From Croceibacterium ferulae (GTDB lineage: Bacteria > Pseudomonadota > Alphaproteobacteria > Sphingomonadales > Sphingomonadaceae): a DNA stretch of 53,457 bases. The DNA is taken from positions 1 to 53,457 of the forward strand of contig NZ_QZVQ01000015.1 in NCBI RefSeq assembly GCF_003660445.1, in the 5' to 3' direction. Numbering within the stretch: position 1 is the stretch's first letter; each line of letters starts with the position of its first letter. Below, one piece after another: positions 1 through 8,299 of this stretch. The notes under the pieces were generated by a model that was not told the origin of the DNA, ran no database searches, and worked only from the letters and a program-made list of their open reading frames with translations. The position numbers were made by a program, and so were the translations under genes.

Positions 1-16
1 CTCGCTGGCGCGAACA

Positions 17-110
17 GAAAACCCGGCCATCGCTGGCCGGGTTTTTGAGGTTAGGGAGAGACTGCCTGACAAGGCCCGTTCTGTATGCGCGACAGCTGGC
101 TGCGACCCAA
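17..110 (-). ncRNA. candidate small RNA, copy B of a tandem pair
   Basis: No protein is visible here. Read on the minus strand the segment contains CGCATAC, a small hairpin (GCCT-TGTC-AGGC), a pyrimidine-rich loop CTCTCCC followed by TAAC, and then a strong terminator hairpin. The same order of elements with high base identity recurs at 203-300, which argues for a conserved transcript family. The C-rich loop is what alphaproteobacterial small RNAs use to pair with Shine-Dalgarno regions, so a role in translational repression is a reasonable inference. The 5' end is not defined and no promoter was recognised. Confidence 0.5.
18..45 (-). terminator. intrinsic terminator, functional in both directions
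   Basis: An 11-bp perfect stem (AAAACCCGGCC at 18-28 pairing with 35-45) closes a 6-base loop and has A/T tracts on both sides. It ends the minus-strand small-RNA candidate and would also stop plus-strand transcripts entering the window. Confidence 0.8.
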
Positions 111-202
111 TACGGGCGAACCACCAGGCGATCGGAGCGTCATGGTTAACGACCACCGATCAACCTTGTACATTCCCCATCGTTTCTGCATTAGAGGCAA
201 CA

Positions 203-300
203 AAGAAAAACCCGACCGTTGCCGGCCGGGCTTGAAAAGTTTGGGAGAGGATGCCTGAAAGGCACTGCCGGTATGCGCCGGGGCGGCTACAGGCTCAAAC
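203..300 (-). ncRNA. candidate small RNA, copy A of a tandem pair
   Basis: Minus-strand order: CGCATACCG, hairpin TGCCT-TTC-AGGCA, loop CCTCTCCCAAAC, then a terminator stem CCCGGCC/GGTCGGG (224-230 with 211-217) followed by five T. It matches copy B through all of these elements, with differences concentrated in loops and in paired positions, the pattern expected for a structured RNA. The terminator is asymmetric (T tract only on the minus strand), which sets the orientation. Target and promoter are unknown. Confidence 0.55.
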
Positions 301-621
301 GCACAGAACGCACCGCGTCGTGCATTTAGCGCAACAGCATGGCATGATTTAACATAACCCTCATTATCGTCGCGGATAGATTGTCGTTTGAAATGAATGG
401 CGTAGACGCCGTAGGCTAGCTTAGCTCTGCCCCGTTCGCATTCTGACGACTGGTCGCGACTTTCTGCAGTTCGTGAACGTGCCTGCCACTCTGTTGCTGA
501 ACCGCTGAGAGCCTAGGTCGGTACCGGCGTATATGGAACACCCAAGCGCTTGTGGGCCGAGGCGCGGCGATGGCGTACGGCGCTGACTAGGCGGAGTGCA
601 TCTTTGCGGTCCGCAAAGCTA

Positions 622-1465
622 GGGTCCAAACCCAATCAGCGGCTTGATGTGTGGCAGCTTTCCTGATTCACCTGGTAGGTGGATCGTGGGAGGCATGGCA
701 TGGCGTTATACTGGTTGCCGGATGAGGCTTGGGCAGCGATCGAGCCGCATCTGCCAACGAACCAGCCTGGCGCTCGCAGGGTGGATGACCGGCGGGTGAT
801 CTCGGGCATCCTGCACGTGCTGAAGGTGGGCTGCCGCTGGTGCGACTGCCCAGTCGAGTACGGACCATCGACGACGGTCTACAATCGGTTCAACCGCTGG
901 TCGCGCCGGGGCTTCTGGCTCAAGCTGCTGGACGCGTTGGTGGAGGCCGGTGCGGTGACGAAAAGCACCGCCATCGACAGCACCTACATCAAGGCGCAGC
1001 GCGCCGCGTTTGGAGGAAAAGGGGGCGTTCAATCCAGGCGATCGGCCGCTCGCGCGGTGGGTGGACGACCAAGGTCCACGCGCTCACCGACGTTATCGGC
1101 CGCCCTTATGCGCTGATGCTAACGGCCGGCAATGTCAGCGACGTGAAGGCCGCACCGGCGTTGCTCGAACGTGCCGGCCGCATGCGCTACCTGCTCGGCG
1201 ACAAGGCCTACGATGCCGACCGGCTGCGCCGATCACTGCGTGAGGCAGGCGCCGTGCCCGTGATCCCAGGCCGGCGAAACCGCAAGCGCGCCATTTGCTA
1301 CGACCAGCAGCGCTACCGCGGCCGACACCTCATCGAGAACGCCTTCTGCCGGCTCAAAGATTTCCGCCGCATCGCAACCCGCTACGACAAACTCGCCGCC
1401 AACTTCCTCTCAGGCGTCGCTCTCGCCACCGCGCTCGCCTTCTGGATGTGAATGAGTCTGAGCCC
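622..1465 (+). mobile_element. IS5-family insertion sequence (IS427-like), 844 bp
   Basis: Imperfect terminal inverted repeats are visible: GGGTCCAAACCCAATCA at the left and the complement of TGAGTCTGAGCCC at the right agree at GGG-CA-AC-CA-TCA positions. The element sits between TA dinucleotides inside CTAG at 619-622 and 1465-1468, matching the TA/CTAG target use of the IS427 group. It holds one transposase in two overlapping frames, the usual layout of this group. The 844-bp length is typical. Boundaries are uncertain by one or two bases because target and repeat share bases. Confidence 0.85.
700..1451 (+). CDS. IS5-family transposase, two frames joined by -1 frameshift
   Basis: DDE transposase that moves the surrounding element. 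The first frame starts at ATG 700 (GGGAGG seven bases upstream) and encodes an N-terminal DUF4096-like region (LPDEAWAAIEPHLP) and the first catalytic Asp (AIDSTYIKAQRAAFGGKGG). The second frame carries SRGGWTTKVHALTD, the second Asp (LLGDKAYDADRLR) and the catalytic Glu (RGRHLIENAFCRLK). The change is from frame 1 to frame 3, a -1 shift, at an A4G5 run at 1017-1025, a plausible slippery site. All catalytic blocks are present, so the element may be active. An accidental frameshift cannot be excluded, but the programmed type is normal in this IS group. Confidence 0.85.
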
Positions 1466-1886
1466 TAGTGCGGCAGCTCTGCCCCTTTGTACCAATCCGT
1501 CCCCATCGCCGCTCGACGATCGTCCAGCCAAACAGATCGGTGGTCATCGCAAGTTCGTAGTTGCGGGCGATGTTGTGCCTGGGATCAACCGCCCACCACC
1601 GCTCCCGAAAGTCGCCGTCATCAGCCATGGCGAGCATATCCGCAATCGGTCTTGCCAGCGCCAACAAGGTTTATGAATCACTGGCGATCCTGTGATTCAG
1701 TTTGTCGATCAAGTCCCTCGTCGCGCGGCGTTGCACTGACGGTGGCGCGCCGATGCTCACCCTGCCCCTTCCGGCGCCCGAGTCTCCTGACGGTTCTAAA
1801 AAGGCTCGGTGTTCGCCCACGGCGCGTGCGCAGGCACGCAACCTCCTGTGAGCCGTTTGCGATCCGAAGCATCTATAGGAGAAGAC

Positions 1887-2762
1887 ATGGCCGAGGATCC
1901 GCGCACCAGCCAGCCTACGAGTTTCCCTGACGAACCGCAGCAGCCGCGTCCGGGACTGACGACCGAGATGAGAACCAAGCCTGATCATGGTGAGGAGAGC
2001 TATGTCGGCAAGGGACTGCTTGTAGGCAAGGTGGCGCTGATTACCGGCGGGGACTCTGGCATCGGTCGCGCCGTGGCGATCGCCTACGCGCGTGAGGGTG
2101 CCAGCCTAGCTATCTCCTACCTTGCCGAGGAGCAGGCCGATGCTGAAGAGACACGCGACTGGGTCGACAAGGCAGGACAGCGCTGCCTGCTATTACCTGG
2201 CGACATTCGTGACCGGGACCATTGCGCGGCCATTGTCGAACGTACCGTCGCAGAGCTTGGCGGCGTGGACATCCTCGTCAACAATGCTGCCGCCCAGACC
2301 ATGAACGAGGGGCTGGACAGCATTGATGATGACGAGATGCAGGGGGCCTTCGCCGCCAACGTCTTTGCCATGATCCGCCTCGCCAAGGCTGCTGCGCCGC
2401 ACATGAAACCAGGCTCGGCCATCATCAACACGACCAGCGAGCAGGCCAAGATCGCAGGCAAGAGCATGATCGTCTACGCGGCCACCAAGGGTGCGATATC
2501 GAGCCTGACGGTTGGATTGTCGAACCTTCTCGCCAGTGATGGCATTCGCGTGAACGCGGTTGCGCCGGGCCCGATCTGGACGCCCATTCAGCCGATTGCG
2601 AAGTCGCCTGAAGAACTGGAGACCCTTGGCCAGGATACACCGATGGGACGTGCCGGGCAGCCTGGCGAACTGGCCCCTGCTTATGTGCTGCTTGGGTCGG
2701 CTGAGGGCAGCTACATGACGGGCAACGTCGTCGCTGTTACCGGCGGCGTCCCTGTCTCATAG
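1887..2762 (+). CDS. short-chain dehydrogenase/reductase, GSP39-like (YghA/YhdF type)
   Basis: NAD(P)-dependent oxidoreductase of 291 residues. The start at ATG 1887 is set by TAGGAG seven bases upstream. A hydrophilic N-terminal tail of about 45 residues (PRTSQPTSFPDEPQQPRPG) precedes the Rossmann core and is characteristic of the general-stress-protein-39 group. Core motifs: cofactor loop TGGDSGIGRA, NNAA, catalytic Ser in NTTS, YAATK (Tyr and Lys), and the VAPGPIWTP loop. In alphaproteobacteria such genes often belong to the general stress regulon, but I could not identify a convincing EcfG-type promoter here. The physiological substrate is unknown. Confidence 0.9.
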   Translation: MAEDPRTSQPTSFPDEPQQPRPGLTTEMRTKPDHGEESYVGKGLLVGKVALITGGDSGIGRAVAIAYAREGASLAISYLAEEQADAEETRDWVDKAGQRCLLLPGDIRDRDHCAAIVERTVAELGGVDILVNNAAAQTMNEGLDSIDDDEMQGAFAANVFAMIRLAKAAAPHMKPGSAIINTTSEQAKIAGKSMIVYAATKGAISSLTVGLSNLLASDGIRVNAVAPGPIWTPIQPIAKSPEELETLGQDTPMGRAGQPGELAPAYVLLGSAEGSYMTGNVVAVTGGVPVS

Positions 2763-2776
2763 ACCTGAAGACCCAT

Positions 2777-3025
2777 GTGCAGAGATACAGGCCCCCTCCT
2801 CGCTTTCCTTATCTGCCGCTTGTTCATGCCGGCGAACACAGGCTTGAGGAGCGCATTCGGGCTGGCTGGCGATCGATGGAAGCGGCGTTTGAACCTTCCG
2901 GCAGCATCGATGGCCTGGTCCGAGCAGAAGCTTCTGGGACAAACCTGCCCGGCTCAGCGCCGAGTGCCCGAGATGCGCCCTGGTACGTTCTGGTGGCAAC
3001 GATGACGAACAAGGAACAGCGATGA
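2777..3025 (+). CDS. possible small protein, unknown
   Basis: An 82-residue frame opening with GTG just after the dehydrogenase. Its TGA stop overlaps the ATG of the next ORF (ATGA at 3022-3025), an arrangement expected for translationally coupled genes. The C-terminal half is mildly protein-like (EERIRAGWRSMEAAFEPSG, DAPWYVLVATM), but no family is recognised and there is no clear ribosome-binding site at the start. An ATG at 2775 opens a different frame. Could be non-coding. Confidence 0.3.
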   Translation: MQRYRPPPRFPYLPLVHAGEHRLEERIRAGWRSMEAAFEPSGSIDGLVRAEASGTNLPGSAPSARDAPWYVLVATMTNKEQR

Positions 3026-3300
3026 CGACCTATCCTTTAAGCGAACCCGCGACGATCTACGCTGCCGGAGGCTCTGACAACGCAACATCGGTCAAGGTCG
3101 GGCAAGGAAAGCTGGAAGAATGCGTCGATATCGTTGCGAGTATGTCGTCTGACGAACAGAAGCTAATTTCCATTCATATGGACGATATCGATCTGAAGTT
3201 TGGGCCGCAAGAAGTAGACGAACTCCTGACATACCTACGTGAAGAAAGCTCAGGACTTTCGAACAAGGAGATATCGGAGATCAAAAGCTCAGAGCCCTAG
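3022..3300 (+). CDS. hypothetical protein, 92 residues
   Basis: Acidic small protein with lower GC than its neighbours. ATG 3022 is preceded by AAGGAAC at a suitable distance. The sequence is predicted helical (KLEECVDIVASMSSDEQKLISIHM; EVDELLTYLREESSGLSNKEI) and has no signal peptide or membrane segment. No family recognised. The ATGA overlap with the upstream frame suggests co-translation if that frame is real. Its atypical composition suggests horizontal origin. Confidence 0.5.
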   Translation: MTTYPLSEPATIYAAGGSDNATSVKVGQGKLEECVDIVASMSSDEQKLISIHMDDIDLKFGPQEVDELLTYLREESSGLSNKEISEIKSSEP

Positions 3301-3371
3301 GCGCACATAAGGAGCACCACCTAACCTGATTGCTATCGGTTCATAGGCAGCTTCGTGCCAAGCAGCACTAG

Positions 3372-3758
3372 GCGATCGCCCGTGATCCCAAACCAGTGCG
3401 GAATGGCCACGCGTTCTTCAATGTCGCGAGCATCGGTCTCAGCAGCGACCTTGCTCAGAAGCTCGATCCAGAGATGAAGAAGCGGTTTGGCCGGCTTGGC
3501 TATGCTGTTGCGGCGCTGCGTATTCTATCTAGCGCCAAGCGCTTCCGCGCGCGGATCGTGGAGAAAGGCAACGGCACACGGGTCAAAACCTATCAGATCG
3601 CCGTGGGGAACGGTCGCCTTTACGGCGGCGGTAATGTCGTCGCCGAAACAGCAGCGATCGATGACGGCCATTTGGATCTATATAGCCTGGAGATGCCGAA
3701 CCTTTGGAGGTCGGTACTCATGGCGCGGCTGCGGATACCCAATTGTGGACTTTCATAG
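3372..3758 (+). pseudogene. C-terminal remnant of a diacylglycerol/lipid kinase (YegS/DAGK type)
   Basis: The frame after the stop at 3369-3371 encodes the C-terminal lobe of a DagK-like lipid kinase: HAFFNVASIGLSSDLAQKL, KRFGRLGYAVAALRIL, then QIAVGNGRLYGGG and IDDGHLDLYSLE. The N-terminal catalytic half with the nucleotide-binding GGDGT motif is absent, and the last part after NLWRSVLMAR diverges into unrelated sequence and a stop at 3758. It is therefore a fragment truncated at both ends. It once would have phosphorylated a membrane lipid; now it is probably non-functional, although a GTG/ATG around 3393-3396 leaves an open frame. Confidence 0.7.
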
Positions 3759-3763
3759 CTTCC

Positions 3764-3800
3764 TTTCCGCTCCCCAAGGTCGGACGCTGGTTCATGTGAG
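3764..3800 (+). repeat. dispersed degenerate repeat, copy 1
   Basis: TTTCCGCTCCCC-AAGGTCGGACGCTGGTTCATGTGAG. It resembles segments at 7945-7974, 10350-10373 and 19441-19478 (shared core CCGCTyCCC, CGG, GTTCATc-AG). It lies at the point where the kinase remnant loses similarity to its family. Confidence 0.5.
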
Positions 3801-3932
3801 GTAAGGGCTATGCCCCGCTGAGCGGGACTGGTTATCGACTGCTCGCTTTCAGTCCGGTGCCCTGTCCGTCACGCAGCTGTAAAGGACCGGACGTAAGCGC
3901 CCCTGCGAACCAAAGGGGTAAGTTTCAGCATA

Positions 3933-6158
3933 ATGAATAACCAACTATTAGGCTGCTCTGTAGTAGCTCTCGTACTGGCAGCCGTGCCTGCCGCCGCGCA
4001 GACCAGCACCGATGCGGCAGCCACGCGCCCGAACACCGACGGGCTGGAAGTCATCACCGTCACGGCGCAGCGGCGGGAGCAGAGCGCGCAGGACGTGCCC
4101 ATCGCGCTGACGGTGATCGGCGGCGAGGAGCTGGAACGGCGCAACATCCAGACCGTCAGCGACCTGGAGAACAGTGTTCCCAACCTGGAGGTCGATGCGC
4201 AATTCGGCGGTGGCCAGCCGCAGTTCCGCCTGCGTGGCGTCGGCGGCACCGACTACGCCGCCAACAACACCAACACGGTCGGCGTCTATGTGGACGAGGT
4301 CGCCCTGCCCTATGGCGTGATGACGCAGGGCGCGCTGTTCGATATCGAGCGGATCGAGGTGCTGCGCGGGCCGCAGGGCACGCTCTATGGCCGCAACACC
4401 ACCGGCGGCGCGATCAGCGTCATCACCGGCGCTCCCACCGGCGACCTGCGCGTCGGGGCCAGCCTGTCCTATGGCCGCTTCAACCAGTTCGATGGCGAGG
4501 GCTACATCTCCGGGCCGCTGGGCGACACCCTGAGCGCGCGCATCGCCATCTCCAGCCAGCAGGGCGGCGCCTGGCAGCGCGACCGCGACACCGGGGAGGA
4601 ACTGGGCGACCGGGACCGCAACTCCGTACGGGCCAAGCTCCGCTGGGAGCCCAGCGCCATCACGACCGTGGACTTGCAGGGCGATTACAGTCGCGACAAG
4701 TCGGACGGGCGCGGCCTGCAACTGTTGAACGACTTCACCGATGCCAGCGGCCGGTTCTATCCGGCGGACACCGATCACCGGGCGACCGGATGGGGCATCT
4801 CCGACACCTTCGCCGGCCTGCTGGGCGTGGACAGCGATGCCAAGCCGTTCCGCAACAATGAAGGCTGGGGCGCGCAGCTGCGCGTGAACAGCGACCTCGA
4901 TTGGGGCACGCTGACCGCGATCGTCGCCCACCGGGACTTCACCCGGCGCGAATTCAACGATTGGGACGCGACCTCCTCCAACGAGGCGGGCACCTATTTC
5001 TTCAACGACATCGATGTGGAAAGCGGCGAGATCCGTTTCGCCAGCCGGCAGGACCGCCCGTTCCGCTGGCTGTTCGGTGCGTATCAGTCGTTCGAGACGG
5101 TGGATGGCGGCTTCCTGTCCGACTTCACGCAGGCCGCCTCGCTCCGGAACATCTTCTCGACCAGCTACAACCAGGAAGTGTCGACTACCGCCGGGTTCGG
5201 GAATATCGAGTACGACATCGCCTCGACGCTCACCTTCTCGGGCGGACTCCGGTTTGAACATGAGCGGCGCAGCCTGAACGGGTTCCGGACGGAGGTGATC
5301 TTCCCCGCCTACCAGTTGCGCGCCACGTCCGACCGGGACCTCGACATGGACGAATGGTCCGGGCGCGCGGCGCTGGACTGGCAGTTCAGCCCGGTGGCGC
5401 ATCTTTATGCCAGCATCTCGCGCGGGGTGAAGTCGGGCGGGTTCACCACCTACAACACCGGCATCCCGTCGCAGAACGATCCCTATGATCCCGAAACGCT
5501 GGTCGCTTACGAGGCGGGACTGAAGTCCAACCTGCTCGACAACCGCGTGCAGCTGAACCTGACCGGGTTCTACTACGATTATCGGGACTACCAGCTGCAG
5601 GGCGTGATCTATACCGGCGCATCGCGGGTCGGGCGGATCACCAATGCGCCCCGCGCGCATCTGTATGGCGCGGAGGTGGAGCTGACCGCCGCGCCGGTGG
5701 ACGGCCTGACCATCGTGCAGAACTTCGCCTACAAGATGGGCGAGTTCGACGAATACATGGCCGCCGTCTCCGCCACGATGGACCCGGCGACGGGGCAGTA
5801 CACGAACATCCAGTACGAAGATTACAACGGCCGCCGCCTCAACCTGCCCAAGATCGACTACAAGGGGTCGGTCGCCTGGGCCGTGCCCGTGGCCGACTGG
5901 ACGGTGACGCCGGAGGTGAACTGGAACTACCGGTCCGACCGGTGGAGCGAGTCCGATGCCTCCACCATTCCCGCCTACTGGCTGGCCAATGCCAACCTGT
6001 CGCTGACCCCGCCGGGCGAGGCGTTCGCGGTAACCCTGTGGGTGCGCAACCTGTTCGACGAGCGGGTGCAGGAAACGCGTAACCGCTTCATCTCGGCCCG
6101 CACGGTGTCCACCAATCCGGTGCGCACCTTCGGCGTCCGCCTGAACTACAGCTACTGA
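3933..6158 (+). CDS. TonB-dependent outer-membrane receptor
   Basis: A 741-residue outer-membrane transporter that uses the TonB-ExbBD proton-motive-force system. Signal peptide of about 22 residues ending AAAQ; TonB-box-like region EVITVTAQRREQSAQDVPIA; plug domain at about 40-160 with LEVLRGPQGTLYGRNTTGGAI-type motif (here IEVLRGPQGTLYGRN); then the 22-strand barrel, ending in the canonical aromatic C-terminus RLNYSY. It is of the large sphingomonad family often annotated with FyuA/CirA. Only 10 bases separate it from the PhoD-family gene downstream, so the two are probably co-transcribed; a ligand related to phosphate esters is inferred from that pairing and not proven. Confidence 0.93.
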   Translation: MNNQLLGCSVVALVLAAVPAAAQTSTDAAATRPNTDGLEVITVTAQRREQSAQDVPIALTVIGGEELERRNIQTVSDLENSVPNLEVDAQFGGGQPQFRLRGVGGTDYAANNTNTVGVYVDEVALPYGVMTQGALFDIERIEVLRGPQGTLYGRNTTGGAISVITGAPTGDLRVGASLSYGRFNQFDGEGYISGPLGDTLSARIAISSQQGGAWQRDRDTGEELGDRDRNSVRAKLRWEPSAITTVDLQGDYSRDKSDGRGLQLLNDFTDASGRFYPADTDHRATGWGISDTFAGLLGVDSDAKPFRNNEGWGAQLRVNSDLDWGTLTAIVAHRDFTRREFNDWDATSSNEAGTYFFNDIDVESGEIRFASRQDRPFRWLFGAYQSFETVDGGFLSDFTQAASLRNIFSTSYNQEVSTTAGFGNIEYDIASTLTFSGGLRFEHERRSLNGFRTEVIFPAYQLRATSDRDLDMDEWSGRAALDWQFSPVAHLYASISRGVKSGGFTTYNTGIPSQNDPYDPETLVAYEAGLKSNLLDNRVQLNLTGFYYDYRDYQLQGVIYTGASRVGRITNAPRAHLYGAEVELTAAPVDGLTIVQNFAYKMGEFDEYMAAVSATMDPATGQYTNIQYEDYNGRRLNLPKIDYKGSVAWAVPVADWTVTPEVNWNYRSDRWSESDASTIPAYWLANANLSLTPPGEAFAVTLWVRNLFDERVQETRNRFISARTVSTNPVRTFGVRLNYSY

Positions 6159-6168
6159 GGCGATCACC

Positions 6169-7770
6169 ATGACCCTGCTGCACGCCCCCACCGGCCGTCG
6201 TTCGTTCCTGCTGGGCGCCGCCATCGGCGTACCGGCCCTGCTGACCGGCGGGCGTGCACTCGCCGCCAGCGATCCCTTCACGCAAGGGGTCGCCAGCGGC
6301 GATCCGAGGCCGGACGGCTTCGTGATCTGGACGCGCATCGCGCCCGACATCGCCGCTCCTGACGGGCTGGGCGGCGCGCCCGACAACTTGCCCGTCCGGT
6401 GGGAAGTGGCGGAGGATGACAGTTTCCGCCGGATCGTGCAGGCGGGGGAGGCGATGTCGCGCCACGTGATGGGCGGTGCGGTGCATGTGGAACTGGCCGG
6501 GCTCAGGCCCGACCGTCCCTATTGGTACCGCTTCAACGCGCTTGGCGTGAACAGCGCCGTGGGCCGCGCCTGGACCACGCCCCTGCCCCACGCGCAGGTG
6601 CGGGCGGTGCGCTTCACCGCCGCCACCTGCTCGCATTACGAACAAGGCTGGTTCTCCGCCTACCGCCACATGGCGGCGGAGGAGGAGAGCCGCTTCACCC
6701 TGTTCCTGGGCGACTACATCTACGAAGGCGCGGGCCGACCCGCAGGCGAGGGGCGCGTGAGGTCCTATGGCGATCTGCCGGTGGCGGACAGCCTGGCCAA
6801 TTACCGCCGCCGCTATGCCCTGCACCATGCCGACCCGGACCTGCAGGCTCTGCACGCGGCGGCGCCGGCACTGGCGATCTGGGACGATCACGAAACCATG
6901 AATGACTATTCGGGCATCTGGTCGCAGGAAGAAGAGCGCCTGCCGCCCGCGGCCTTCGCCTGGCGCCGCGCCAGTGCCTATCGCGCCTTCGTGGAGAACA
7001 TGCCGCTGCGGCTGTCGCGCACCTGGCAGGGGGCGCGCACGACCATCTTCCGCCGGATGCAGTGGGGCAAGCTGGCGCAGTTCGACCTGCTGGACGGACG
7101 CCAGTACCGCTCCGCCCCCGCCTGCACCGCCGGTCTGGACAGCGCGCGGGGCCACATGACCGCGCCCGACTGCCCCGACCTGGAGGATCCGGCGCGCACC
7201 TTCCTTGGATTCGAGCAGGAACGCTGGCTGTATGATGGCTGGCAGCGCAGCAGCGCGCGCTGGAACCTGATGGTGCAGAACCTGCTGGTCGCCCCGATGG
7301 TGTTCGACACGCCCGAAGGCCCAGTGATCTGGACAGACACCTGGAACGGCTTCGGCGCGGCACGCCGCCGGTTGTTGGACACGATGGTGTCGAGCGGCAT
7401 CGCCAATCCGGTGACACTGGCGGGCGACTACCACTCGTTCTGGTGCAACAACCTGTATCGCGGCTTTGATGCAAATCGGTTCGCGGTAGACGGCCTGAAC
7501 ACGCACGGCGAGGCACCCGTCGCAGCCGAATTCGTGGTCAGCTCAATCACCTCAAACGGACCGCCGCAGGATTTCTACCGCCGCGCTATGCCGAACAATC
7601 CGCAGATCACCTTCTTTGATTCCGAACATCGCGGCTACATGAGCTTCGACATGACGGCCGACCGCCTCGACGCGCGCTGCATGACGATTAGCGACAAGGC
7701 TGACCCGCGTGCGACCCTTAGCGTGCTTCATCAGCGCAGCGTGGAGGCTGGCCGACCTGGTCTCGCGTAG
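6169..7770 (+). CDS. phoD: PhoD-family alkaline phosphatase/phosphodiesterase, Tat-exported
   Basis: 533 residues. Twin-arginine signal GRRSFLLGAA at residues 9-18, so export is in the folded metal-loaded form. An N-terminal Ig-like PhoD_N domain (VASGDPRPDGFVIWTRIAP) is followed by the metallophosphatase domain with metal ligands in FLGDYIYEG (about 178-186), WDDHETMND (about 236) and AGDYHSFWCNN (about 418). Family members hydrolyse phosphomonoesters and diesters using Ca/Fe. Directly downstream of the TonB receptor at 3933, suggesting a cell-surface organophosphate use module. It is a distant paralogue of the second PhoD gene at 13138-14739. Confidence 0.92.
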   Translation: MTLLHAPTGRRSFLLGAAIGVPALLTGGRALAASDPFTQGVASGDPRPDGFVIWTRIAPDIAAPDGLGGAPDNLPVRWEVAEDDSFRRIVQAGEAMSRHVMGGAVHVELAGLRPDRPYWYRFNALGVNSAVGRAWTTPLPHAQVRAVRFTAATCSHYEQGWFSAYRHMAAEEESRFTLFLGDYIYEGAGRPAGEGRVRSYGDLPVADSLANYRRRYALHHADPDLQALHAAAPALAIWDDHETMNDYSGIWSQEEERLPPAAFAWRRASAYRAFVENMPLRLSRTWQGARTTIFRRMQWGKLAQFDLLDGRQYRSAPACTAGLDSARGHMTAPDCPDLEDPARTFLGFEQERWLYDGWQRSSARWNLMVQNLLVAPMVFDTPEGPVIWTDTWNGFGAARRRLLDTMVSSGIANPVTLAGDYHSFWCNNLYRGFDANRFAVDGLNTHGEAPVAAEFVVSSITSNGPPQDFYRRAMPNNPQITFFDSEHRGYMSFDMTADRLDARCMTISDKADPRATLSVLHQRSVEAGRPGLA

Positions 7771-8299
7771 CATCGCCAGCCGAGATCAAACCGATGAATG
7801 TGGCGGTCAGACCGATCAGAGGATGCACGTCCACCGGGTGAACTAAGGGCAGAAATCCCGCGCTGAAGGTCTGACATGAGCGGGTCCTTGCTAGGTAGCA
7901 TTGTCCGTGAGGCGACCCCATAAAGAATGCCCAGCGCTGCTGAACCGCTTCCCGGAAGCGGCCATTCATTAAGGTGCTACTCTTCGGCTCGAACTGGGCC
8001 GAGAGGCGACTGTCAGGTCTGCAATGATCGAAAGGGAAAGCTGGCAATCGACAACCAATCCAACTTCAGTCGTTCACCATAGGGCTCGATCGATCCTGAG
8101 AACGGACGCAGCGAGCTTGAGTTCGGTTGCATAGTCGCGGTGCCCGGCATCTTATATTTAGGCCCTAGCCCTTCCCGCACCCCCGACAAAACAGGATAGT
8201 GACAGATCAGATGACCATGACGGCGGCGGCGAGCCACCCTCAGGACTGGCACGAGAATGTTAGTCCTGGGCCGTCCAGAGACGCGGGATGGGGCAGCCG
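7771..8299. other. intergenic, no gene seen; contains dispersed repeat copy 2
   Basis: No frame here resembles a protein on either strand. At 7945-7974 there is CCGCTTCCCGGAAGCGGCC-ATTCATTAAGG, a copy of the dispersed repeat. The flanking genes face each other, so transcription ends here, but no convincing terminator was found. Confidence 0.5.

Larger units (their letters stand above)
514..1628 (-). pseudogene. WGR-domain protein gene split by an IS5-family insertion
   Basis: The minus strand reads from about 1628 (ATG; alternatives further upstream) through a WGR signature (YELAMTTDLFGWTIVERRWGR, then IGTKGQ) and is interrupted at 1466-1467. The frame resumes on the other side of the element at 621 with SFADRKDALRLVSAV and ends at TAG 514-516. 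Joining the flanks at the shared TA/CTAG gives an uninterrupted protein of about 90 residues with the arrangement usual for short WGR proteins. WGR domains are nucleic-acid-binding modules found in PARPs and small bacterial proteins; the job of the stand-alone bacterial ones is unclear. The insertion removes the C-terminal half, so the gene is presumably inactive. Confidence 0.8.

Noticed and set aside
3805-3932. Riboswitch or PhoB box in front of the first TonB receptor
   Set aside because: CTGTCCG and CTGTAAA occur, but spacing does not fit an 11-base PhoB repeat and no conserved riboswitch core is present.
3948-6386. Very long open frame on the minus strand (over 800 codons) across the first TonB receptor
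   Set aside because: It is the antisense of a well-recognised receptor in GC-rich DNA; its translation is Arg/Gly/Val-rich and resembles no family.
8013-8252. 79-codon minus-strand frame between PhoD and the dehydrogenase
   Set aside because: No ribosome-binding site, no protein-like composition, and part of a repeat-bearing intergenic region.
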